7,741 bases of DNA, from NCBI GenBank assembly GCA_025351125.1, contig JANXWN010000060.1, forward strand, positions 1 to 7,741, written 5' to 3'. This document shows positions 1-5,034 of this stretch, piece by piece. A program made the translations under genes and the position numbers. Below the pieces are notes generated by a model that had not been told where the DNA came from, made no database searches, and worked only from the letters and a program-made list of their open reading frames with translations. This DNA comes from Caulobacteraceae bacterium (GTDB taxonomy: Bacteria > Pseudomonadota > Alphaproteobacteria > Caulobacterales > Caulobacteraceae). How positions within the stretch are numbered: position 1 is the first letter of the stretch; each line of letters begins with the position of its first letter.

Positions 1-345
1 AAGTGCCAACACGACCCGCGTTCTCGCGCCCAGAGCGCCTTGCGCCAGGGCCATCAATGAAAGGATACCGCCCTCGCCGTGGTTGTCGGCGCGCATAATG
101 AACATCACGTATTTGATCGTGACCACGATCAGCAGCGCCCAAATAATCAGCGAAGTGATGCCAAAGATTTCCGCCGGTCCGACCGACCCCTTGGCCGCGG
201 CGGTGACGGCGCCCTGAAAGCCGTAAAGCGGGCTGGTCCCGATGTCTCCGAACACCACGCCCATCGACCCCAGCATCAGCCCGGCGAAGCGTTTGCGACC
301 GGCAAGGGCGTTTCCCGAACCGGGGGGTGTGGCGGGCGCGTGCAT
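1..345 (-). CDS. kup: Kup-family potassium uptake protein, N-terminal part (cut by left edge)
   Basis: Reading leftwards from an ATG at 345-343, an open frame of 115 codons runs off the window. Kup proteins are inner-membrane K+/H+ symporters, usually over 600 residues, so under a fifth is visible. Seen directly: a short hydrophilic N-terminus; a first membrane segment at about residues 20-42 holding GDIGTSPLY (33-41), a hallmark of the KUP/HAK/KT family, with Asp34 at the position thought to matter for ion coupling; a second membrane segment at about 60-84; then ADNHGEGG (86-93) and LSLMALA, also family hallmarks. A purine-rich AAAGGCAGG lies just upstream of the ATG as a plausible ribosome site. 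The gene lies 58 bases downstream of the dehydrogenase gene on the same strand, so it may be read from the same transcript or its own promoter. No frameshift is seen. The family call is firm; transport properties are inferred. Confidence 0.95.
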   Translation of the reverse strand, partial: MHAPATPPGSGNALAGRKRFAGLMLGSMGVVFGDIGTSPLYGFQGAVTAAAKGSVGPAEIFGITSLIIWALLIVVTIKYVMFIMRADNHGEGGILSLMALAQGALGARTRVVLAL

Positions 346-379
346 GGGCGCCTGCCTTTAGTCGCGTGGCGATGGAAAG

Positions 380-394
380 GAAAGTGTGACTTTC
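380..394. repeat. Short perfect inverted repeat in the SDR-kup gap
   Basis: GAAAGT (380-385) and ACTTTC (389-394) form a perfect six-base inverted repeat around GTG. It is the only symmetry I see in the 58-base gap before kup. The arms are A/T-rich and no T-run follows on the minus strand, so it is a poor terminator candidate. It could be part of a regulator site or simply chance. Confidence 0.25.
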
Positions 395-403
395 ACCGAT
401 CGC

Positions 404-1177
404 TCACCGCCCGCCTTGCGCATCGTCGATCTTGATCACCGCGCCGGTTACGAAGTCGGCGGCCGGCGATACTAGATACAGCAAGGTGGCGTCCATTTGC
501 GCCGGATCGCCGATGCGTTTGCGGGGAAAACGTTGTGCGATATCGCCCACGCGCGCCAGCATCCCGTCCATCATTTCGGAGGAAAAGGCGCCCGGCGCGA
601 TACAGTTCACATTGATGTTGAACGGCGCCCACTCCACCGCCAGAGCTTCGGTCAAACGTACGACGCCCGCCTTGGTGATCGAATAGAGCGCCGCACCGCC
701 GCCACCGTATTGAAAGGCCGCCATCGACGCGATGTTGACCATCCGACCTGGCGATTTGGCCGCGATCAGCTTTCGCGCGACTTCGCATGACAGCAGGTAG
801 GGCGCGCGCAGATTTGTATCGAGCACACGATCTATCAATTCTAAAGGCATTTTATGAGCGCGCTGAGCATCGGGGATGCCGGCGTTGTTAATCAGAATGG
901 TCACGAGACCCAGCGCCTGCTCCGCCCGCGCGACAACGTCAATTAATTGCGCCGCATCGATCACATCCAGCACCAGAGGCTCCGCTTGACCGCCGGCCGC
1001 CCGAATTTCAGCGGCCAGCGTCTCCAGCCGGTCGAGCCGCCGACCGGTCACCGCCACCTTGGCCCCGCAGGCGGCCAAGACCAGGGCGAAACGTCGTCCC
1101 AGCCCGGAAGAGGCGCCGGTCACCAAAGCGGTCTGCCCGGAAAGATCATTTGAAGCGTTAGGAAGAGGGTAGGTCAT
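404..1177 (-). CDS. Short-chain dehydrogenase/reductase (SDR), classical type
   Basis: A 257-residue NAD(P)-dependent oxidoreductase of the classical SDR family, expected to be cytoplasmic. Seen: the cofactor motif TGASSGLG (20-27) in a Rossmann fold; GRR at 45-47 after the second strand, basic residues that usually favour NADP(H); Asp71 before the helix contacting adenine; NNAG (97-100); and the full catalytic tetrad Asn122, Ser151, Tyr165, Lys169 (YxxxK), followed by an APG motif at 194-196. The length is normal for the family. I start at the ATG at 1177-1175 rather than an in-frame ATG at 1243: this ATG overlaps the hydrolase stop as ATGA, gives the normal short N-terminus, and the longer form adds 22 residues lying inside the hydrolase gene. 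There is no good Shine-Dalgarno, which fits translational coupling. Substrate unknown; classical SDRs act on sugars, steroids, acyl-ACPs and many alcohols. It probably works with the hydrolase on a shared pathway. Confidence 0.93.
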   Translation of the reverse strand: MTYPLPNASNDLSGQTALVTGASSGLGRRFALVLAACGAKVAVTGRRLDRLETLAAEIRAAGGQAEPLVLDVIDAAQLIDVVARAEQALGLVTILINNAGIPDAQRAHKMPLELIDRVLDTNLRAPYLLSCEVARKLIAAKSPGRMVNIASMAAFQYGGGGAALYSITKAGVVRLTEALAVEWAPFNINVNCIAPGAFSSEMMDGMLARVGDIAQRFPRKRIGDPAQMDATLLYLVSPAADFVTGAVIKIDDAQGGR

Positions 1178-2043
1178 AAACGAGATCCAATCCAATCTTT
1201 GAGAACGATGTTGACCTTTTCCGGCGCCTCCTGCTGCACCCAATGCGAAACGCCGGGCAGCAGCTTGAGGGTTAGGTCAGCGACATACCGCTCGTAACCC
1301 TCGGTGCAGGCAATATCGATCGCCGTATCGTCTTCGCCCCAGACCATCAGGGTCGGAACTTCGATCAGCGGGGTCGCGCCGCCGTAACGGCCAATCAGGT
1401 CGCGATTGGCCCGGTAATAGTTGATCATCGCGGTCATGGCTCCCGGGACCAACGCGTTCGCGCGATAGACGTCCGTGACCTCGCTAGGGAAACGCGACTT
1501 ATCCACCGCCATGCCGCTAAAGGCGTCGGCGACGGCTTGGGCTTTTCTGCGCGTCATCATCCATTCCGGCAGAAACGGAAGTTGAAAAAACCCGACATAC
1601 CAAGATTTTTTGCGTTGCGCGGGTACGGTTTTGATAGCGTGGGCGAACACTGCGGGATGGGGAACGTTCATGATGATCAGCCCATCGAGCGGCAAACGTT
1701 TATCCATCGCGAACACCCAGGCGACCATGGCTCCCCAGTCATGGCCAACCAGCAAGCGTCGTCTGGCGCCGGCGCCGTCGAAAAGAGCCGCCACATCCTC
1801 GACCAGATGATCAATGTGGTAGTCGCGCTTCAACGGCGGGCGATCAGAACCGCCATATCCGCGCAAATCGGGGGCGATGACGCGCCAGCCAAGCGCCGCC
1901 AGCAATGGAATTTGATGTCTCCAGGAAAACCGGCTCTCCGGAAAACCGTGCAGCAGGATCGCGACATCATCACCCGTGCCAGCCTCGTCGACCGTAAAGG
2001 TCAGCCCGTTCGCATGAATTTGTCGCGTCGATACGGTGACCAT
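1174..2043 (-). CDS. Alpha/beta hydrolase, soluble epoxide hydrolase type
   Basis: A 289-residue cytoplasmic alpha/beta hydrolase, a normal length for the epoxide hydrolase / haloalkane dehalogenase group. Seen: oxyanion motif HGFPES (32-37); DLRGYGGSD (59-67); nucleophile elbow GHDWGA with Asp102 instead of serine; an acid in WGEDD, most likely Asp239; catalytic His267 in SHW. In the lid, Tyr149 (WYVGFFQLP) and Tyr210 (NYYRAN) match the positions of the two tyrosines that hold the epoxide oxygen in soluble epoxide hydrolases (human Tyr383 and Tyr466). The residue after the nucleophile is Trp, as in epoxide hydrolases, rather than the Arg of fluoroacetate dehalogenases. I therefore infer epoxide opening to a diol, with dehalogenase activity as the alternative. 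The start at 2043 has an AGGGGG-like ribosome site within ten bases. It is the first gene of a leftward unit with the SDR and is divergent from the FAH gene. Confidence 0.92.
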   Translation of the reverse strand: MVTVSTRQIHANGLTFTVDEAGTGDDVAILLHGFPESRFSWRHQIPLLAALGWRVIAPDLRGYGGSDRPPLKRDYHIDHLVEDVAALFDGAGARRRLLVGHDWGAMVAWVFAMDKRLPLDGLIIMNVPHPAVFAHAIKTVPAQRKKSWYVGFFQLPFLPEWMMTRRKAQAVADAFSGMAVDKSRFPSEVTDVYRANALVPGAMTAMINYYRANRDLIGRYGGATPLIEVPTLMVWGEDDTAIDIACTEGYERYVADLTLKLLPGVSHWVQQEAPEKVNIVLKDWIGSRL

Positions 2044-2102
2044 GACCGCCCCCCCTGATAGACTGCTGTGCAGACAAGTGAGATGCGGCGAGGGAAGTCA
2101 AG
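2044..2102. promoter_or_regulatory. Divergent promoter region between epoxide hydrolase and FAH genes
   Basis: These 59 bases separate two divergent start codons, so promoters for both genes, or their outer parts, must lie here or reach into the coding ends. Ribosome sites are visible: a run of C at 2049-2055 reads AGGGGGGG on the minus strand, and AGGGA at 2091-2095 lies seven bases before the FAH ATG. A small inverted repeat, CTGC-TGT-GCAG, lies at 2063-2073. I cannot place a convincing -35/-10 pair on either strand. Confidence 0.5.
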
Positions 2103-2798
2103 ATGGAGCCGATCAGCTATGTGTTCCCGGCGACGACGCCGAGCGTGGCGGTGGCGGGAGAAGCAGTGCGCTTCCCGGTGCGCCGAATATTCTGCGTCGG
2201 GCAAAATTATGCCGCGCACACCCGCGAAATGGGCGGCGACCCCGACCGCGAGCCACCGTTTTTTTTCATGAAACCTGCGGACGCCGTCGTTGATAGCGAC
2301 GCGACCATTCCTTACCCACCTCTGACCCACGACTTCCAGCATGAGATAGAACTGGTTGTCGCGATGGCGAGAGGGGGCGCCGATATTTCGGCCGAACGGG
2401 CGCTCGATCACGTTTTTGGCTATGCGGCGGGCATCGACTTGACCCGTCGCGATTTGCAGGCGGAGGCCAAGTCCAAGCGACGACCGTGGGACTGGGGCAA
2501 AGGTTTCGATCACAGCGCGCCGTGCGGACCTCTGGTCCGGACCGCGAACGTCGGTCTTCCCGCGGCGGGCCGCATCTGGCTGACGGTCAACGGCGTGATC
2601 AAGCAGGACGCCGACCTTAGAGATCTGATTTGGAGCGTACCCGACATCATCGCCGCCGCCTCGCGTTCGATGACCTTGACGCCCGGAGATTTGATCTTCA
2701 CCGGCACCCCCGCCGGCGTCGGGCCAATCGAACGCGGAGACAGGGTGACAGGCGAAATTGAGGGTATCGGTCAAATCAAGATCACTGTGGCGGCGTAA
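2103..2798 (+). CDS. FAH-family hydrolase, fumarylpyruvate hydrolase-like
   Basis: A 231-residue cytoplasmic enzyme of the fumarylacetoacetate hydrolase (FAH) family, in the short single-domain class with YcgM/FAHD1. These divalent-metal enzymes cleave C-C bonds in acylpyruvates or decarboxylate oxaloacetate. Seen: VGQNYAAHTREMG (32-44), with His39 and Glu42 at the catalytic dyad positions; PPFFFMKPADAV (51-62); metal ligands Glu81 and Glu83 (HEIELVV) and Asp112 (GIDLTRRDLQ); Lys133 in GKGFD; and FTGTPAGVG near the C-terminus. The REPPFFFMKPADAV stretch and TRRDLQ resemble NagK-type fumarylpyruvate hydrolases of the gentisate pathway, which make fumarate and pyruvate. The substrate is inferred from resemblance only; no gentisate dioxygenase or maleylpyruvate isomerase gene lies in the window. 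The start is supported by AGGGA seven bases upstream. It converges on the TetR-like gene 26 bases downstream. A T8 run lies inside (2259-2266), but the frame is intact. Confidence 0.93.
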   Translation: MEPISYVFPATTPSVAVAGEAVRFPVRRIFCVGQNYAAHTREMGGDPDREPPFFFMKPADAVVDSDATIPYPPLTHDFQHEIELVVAMARGGADISAERALDHVFGYAAGIDLTRRDLQAEAKSKRRPWDWGKGFDHSAPCGPLVRTANVGLPAAGRIWLTVNGVIKQDADLRDLIWSVPDIIAAASRSMTLTPGDLIFTGTPAGVGPIERGDRVTGEIEGIGQIKITVAA

Positions 2799-2824
2799 CC
2801 GCGGTCCAGGGCGCGCCTAGCCGC

Positions 2825-3367
2825 CTAAAACCCCGCCCCGATCTTTCCCAGACGTTCGCGCATTTGCTTCAGTCGTAGATCAATCTCGGCCATCGTGCGG
2901 TTGAGTGCGCCGGTGTCGTCGCGCCAGACTTGGGCCGTGCGCGCCCAAACCAAGGTCATTGCGATCAAGCGCGGAGGTGTCGCGTTGATCCCGGCGGCTT
3001 CCAAAACGGCGCGGGCGGTGCGAGGCAGGCGAGGCGCGAGGGTGAAGGCTGCGGCGCCTTGGTATATCGACAAAAGAGCCGCGCGATACGGTTCCATAGC
3101 TTCGATTCGCGCCATGGTCGCATCGAACAGACGGTCGTGAACGTCTTGCGACGACGTGGCGGCGGTGGCAAGCGCCGCATCGTCCAGCCTCGCCGCCAGA
3201 GCATCGAGCAAGCCTTCCTTGCCGTTGGCGCGAACGAACAGATCCACCAGGGAAATTTCCGCTTTTTGCGCGATCTGGCGCAAGCTGACGTCACGCCACG
3301 TCCCTTCGGCGGCTAGGATCAGGGCGGCGTCGACCGCGGCATCGACAATATCCGGCGGTTCACTCAT
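2825..3367 (-). CDS. TetR-like helix-turn-helix protein with COQ9-like C-terminus
   Basis: A 180-residue, mostly helical protein. Residues 8-55 have the TetR N-terminal pattern: helix 1, then SLRQIAQKAEIS (28-39) and a putative recognition helix ending in GKEGLL (49-54). The usual LYxHFxSK of TetR proteins is here LFVRANGK, lacking the aromatic pair, so DNA binding is less certain. The rest is a helical ligand-type domain; WRDDTGALNRTMAEIDLRL (148-166) resembles the W-D-D-S...T...LDRRL region of COQ9, a TetR-fold lipid-binding protein of ubiquinone synthesis. It may be a regulator or a COQ9-like accessory protein; I lean to a TetR-fold protein of unknown ligand. Its start overlaps the proC stop by eight bases (ATGAGTGA), so it is translated as the last gene of the ArnT-UbiK-YbjN-ProC series. 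The stop is a TAG facing the FAH gene. Confidence 0.85.
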   Translation of the reverse strand: MSEPPDIVDAAVDAALILAAEGTWRDVSLRQIAQKAEISLVDLFVRANGKEGLLDALAARLDDAALATAATSSQDVHDRLFDATMARIEAMEPYRAALLSIYQGAAAFTLAPRLPRTARAVLEAAGINATPPRLIAMTLVWARTAQVWRDDTGALNRTMAEIDLRLKQMRERLGKIGAGF

Positions 3368-4169
3368 GGCTCAACGCCCGCGATCGGGCGGCGGCGGCGG
3401 CGACCGTCCGTGTCATGAGGCGCTCCAGCGCGCCGTCGCCGGTCAACACGCCTAGCGCCGCCGCGGTCGTCCCGCCAGCCGAGGTAACTTGGCGGCGCAG
3501 TTCAGCCGCGTCCTCGCCGCTCGCCTCCAACAGTCCGGCCGCGCCGATGACGGTGGCGCGCGCCAACTCGCGCGCCGCTCCGACTTCGAGCCCGGCGGCG
3601 ACTCCGGCGGCTTGCAGGGCTTCCACCAGGGCGTAGACATAGGCGGGAGCCGAGCCCGAGGCGCCCGTGGCGGCATGCATCAGAGCTTCGTCCGCCAAGT
3701 CGACCACGGCGCCGAGCGGCTCGAATACGGCGTGGGCGGCGGCCCGAGCGGCGGCCGTCGACGCCCAAATGCTAGCCGCGCCGCGGCAGATGGCGGCGGC
3801 GGTCGTGGGCATAACGCGAGCCACGGGTCGCGCCCCGAACGCTTGCGACAAGTCTCGCGTTTCAATCCCTGCGACGACGGACACCACCGTCGCATCCGAC
3901 GCCAAAAAGGGCGCTACCGCCGCCGCCGCCGCGCGCCAAGCCTGTGGTTTGACCGCCAGGACCACCGTTTTGGCGGCGGCGAGGCGATCGTCCGGACCAT
4001 TGAGCGAGGCGCCCCAGTCGGCGGCCGCCAAAGCCTGTGTTCCCGGTTCCGGGTCTCGAATCATCAACTCGCCAGGCTCCAAAGCCCGCGCGCGGCGCCA
4101 CCCGGCGATCAAGGCGCCGCCCATATGGCCTGCACCGATCAACAACACGGGTTTGGCGAGGATCGACAT
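3360..4169 (-). CDS. proC: Pyrroline-5-carboxylate reductase
   Basis: A 269-residue cytoplasmic enzyme that reduces 1-pyrroline-5-carboxylate to L-proline with NAD(P)H, the last step of proline synthesis; the length is normal. Seen: the dinucleotide motif IGAGHMGGA (11-19); AVKPQ (72-76); ASGSAPAYVYALVEAL (170-185); and the ProC signature near the C-terminus, QVTSAGGTTAAALGVL (227-242), which shapes the substrate site. One oddity: the usual RxMPNTPA stretch reads RVMPTTAA (118-125), with Asn-to-Thr and Pro-to-Ala changes. The protein is very rich in alanine. The ATG at 4169 has only a weak ribosome site and follows the YbjN stop by 12 bases, while its own TGA overlaps the TetR-like start by eight, so coupling within an operon is likely. 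Family certain; full activity inferred. Confidence 0.96.
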   Translation of the reverse strand: MSILAKPVLLIGAGHMGGALIAGWRRARALEPGELMIRDPEPGTQALAAADWGASLNGPDDRLAAAKTVVLAVKPQAWRAAAAAVAPFLASDATVVSVVAGIETRDLSQAFGARPVARVMPTTAAAICRGAASIWASTAAARAAAHAVFEPLGAVVDLADEALMHAATGASGSAPAYVYALVEALQAAGVAAGLEVGAARELARATVIGAAGLLEASGEDAAELRRQVTSAGGTTAAALGVLTGDGALERLMTRTVAAAAARSRALSHE

Positions 4170-4181
4170 TCGCCGCGCGCG

Positions 4182-4691
4182 TCAGGCCTGACCGACGGTC
4201 TCGAACATGCAAGCCGACATGGCCTCGTCGGGCGTTTTGGCTTGATTGATCAGGAAATCGAACGCCGGATAAAACCGATCGGCCGCCTCCATCGCGGCGT
4301 CAATCATCGAAGCGGTCTGCGCCATGCTCGGACGCTCGTCATCGGGCAAGGCCATCGAATGGCGATAGACGACCTCGCCTTCATCGGCCCAGGTTTCGAA
4401 ATGTCCCAGCCAGACCCGCTGATTGATCAGATTGATCAAATGGTGCGCCCCGTCATTCAACGGTTTCGTCACCTTCATATCCATCGAAAGACACAACTGC
4501 AGACAGTCGGCCTCGGGCCTCCAAGCGAACCACAATTCATAGTCCTTCCAATCACCGGTTAAGGTGAAGGCGAGGTCGCCGTCGTCAGTGCGGTCGAAGG
4601 AGAGGTTTTCGGCGCTGAGCACACGCTCCACAACCTCGAGCGGATCAAGGGTTATGAAGGTGTCATCTTCGTCGGGACGGGGAACATTCAT
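4182..4691 (-). CDS. YbjN domain-containing protein
   Basis: A 169-residue protein with the YbjN domain, which has a type III secretion chaperone-like fold. The biochemical role is not established; E. coli YbjN has been linked to stress responses and motility. Seen: an acidic N-terminus; DPLEVVERVLSAENLSFDR (16-34), LAFTLTGDW (40-48), YELWFAWRPEADCLQLC (51-67), then INQRVWLGHFETW (89-101), GEVVYRH (105-111) and a C-terminal FETVGQA. This is the alphaproteobacterial form, which I recall commonly lying beside proC. No signal peptide or membrane segment is seen. The ATG at 4691 gives the family's usual N-terminus but has no well-placed Shine-Dalgarno; AAGGAC on the minus strand lies about 14 bases upstream, rather far. 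ProC follows 12 bases later. A 97-base gap separates it from ubiK, so it could have its own promoter. Confidence 0.93.
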   Translation of the reverse strand: MNVPRPDEDDTFITLDPLEVVERVLSAENLSFDRTDDGDLAFTLTGDWKDYELWFAWRPEADCLQLCLSMDMKVTKPLNDGAHHLINLINQRVWLGHFETWADEGEVVYRHSMALPDDERPSMAQTASMIDAAMEAADRFYPAFDFLINQAKTPDEAMSACMFETVGQA

Positions 4692-4788
4692 GGAGCGTCA
4701 AAAGCGTCCTTTGGGCAGGGTTCAGGGCGGCGGGACGACGAGTACGAGAGCGAGCCTAGCCTGCTTCGCGCGGTTGGCGACAGAAAAA
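4692..4788. other. 97-base gap between ubiK and the YbjN gene
   Basis: This is the longest gap inside the minus-strand series. It could carry a promoter for ybjN-proC-tetR, but I find no convincing -35/-10 pair. A bulged hairpin (4750-4755 with 4763-4769) is present; no T-run follows it on the minus strand, so I do not call a terminator. No small gene is supported. Confidence 0.4.
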
Positions 4789-5016
4789 TCAATCGTTTTT
4801 CGCGGACTTCAGCGCGGCCACTTCCGCGCGCAAGGCGGTGATCTCGGCCTTCAACGCTTCAAACTCCTCGCGCCGAATCAAATCCATGTCAGCGGCCCAC
4901 CGGTCAGTCTGAGCGCGCATGGCGCTCTTGGCTTCTTCGCCCGCCGCCTGCGCGAGCCCCATCGCGGCCTGAGTCAATTTGGACATTTCGTCAAGGAACG
5001 GATTTTGCGTCTGCAT
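4789..5016 (-). CDS. ubiK: UbiK-family accessory factor (BMFP coiled-coil protein)
   Basis: A 75-residue protein of the UbiK / BMFP (formerly DUF526, YqiC) family. E. coli UbiK helps aerobic ubiquinone synthesis, binding UbiJ and lipids at the membrane, and related proteins have membrane-fusing activity. Seen: QNPFLDEMSKLTQAAMGLAQ at the N-terminus, an amphipathic helix; a second helical stretch at 27-45; then IRREEFEALK (47-56), the family hallmark, leading into a C-terminal coiled coil with leucines or valines at heptad positions (L55, I59, L62, V66, L69). The length is typical. The ATG at 5016 is preceded by GAGAG about four bases upstream. It starts 18 bases after the ArnT-like stop, so it probably shares that transcript. 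No UbiJ gene is in the window; alphaproteobacterial UbiK proteins may act differently from the E. coli one. Confidence 0.9.
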   Translation of the reverse strand: MQTQNPFLDEMSKLTQAAMGLAQAAGEEAKSAMRAQTDRWAADMDLIRREEFEALKAEITALRAEVAALKSAKND

Positions 5017-5034
5017 AGGCTCTCATAACCTAAA

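Noticed and set aside
1178..1243. A longer SDR start at 1243
   Set aside because: It would add 22 residues not typical of SDRs from inside the hydrolase gene. The ATG at 1177 overlaps the hydrolase stop as ATGA and gives the normal N-terminus.
2063..2073. CTGC-TGT-GCAG as an operator for the divergent catabolic genes
   Set aside because: Four-base arms are too short to call; kept only as a note in the divergent region.
2001..2774. A 257-codon open frame on the minus strand
   Set aside because: It is antisense to the FAH gene and crosses the start of the epoxide hydrolase gene; no family features are visible.
2799..2824. Possible shared terminator between the converging FAH and TetR-like genes
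   Set aside because: The 26-base gap contains GGCGCGCC but no stable stem followed by a T-run on either strand.
3489..4562. A 357-codon open frame on the plus strand
   Set aside because: It lies antisense to proC and the YbjN gene, both of which have clear family motifs. Its translation is rich in Arg, Gly and His with no recognisable domain, as expected of a shadow frame in GC-rich DNA.
4750..4769. Bulged hairpin after ubiK as a terminator
   Set aside because: The stem is only six pairs with a bulge, and no T-run follows on the minus strand.
4783..4801. GAAAAA/TTTTTC inverted repeat at the ubiK stop
   Set aside because: The stem is almost all A-T and overlaps the coding end; it is too weak for a terminator and likely chance.
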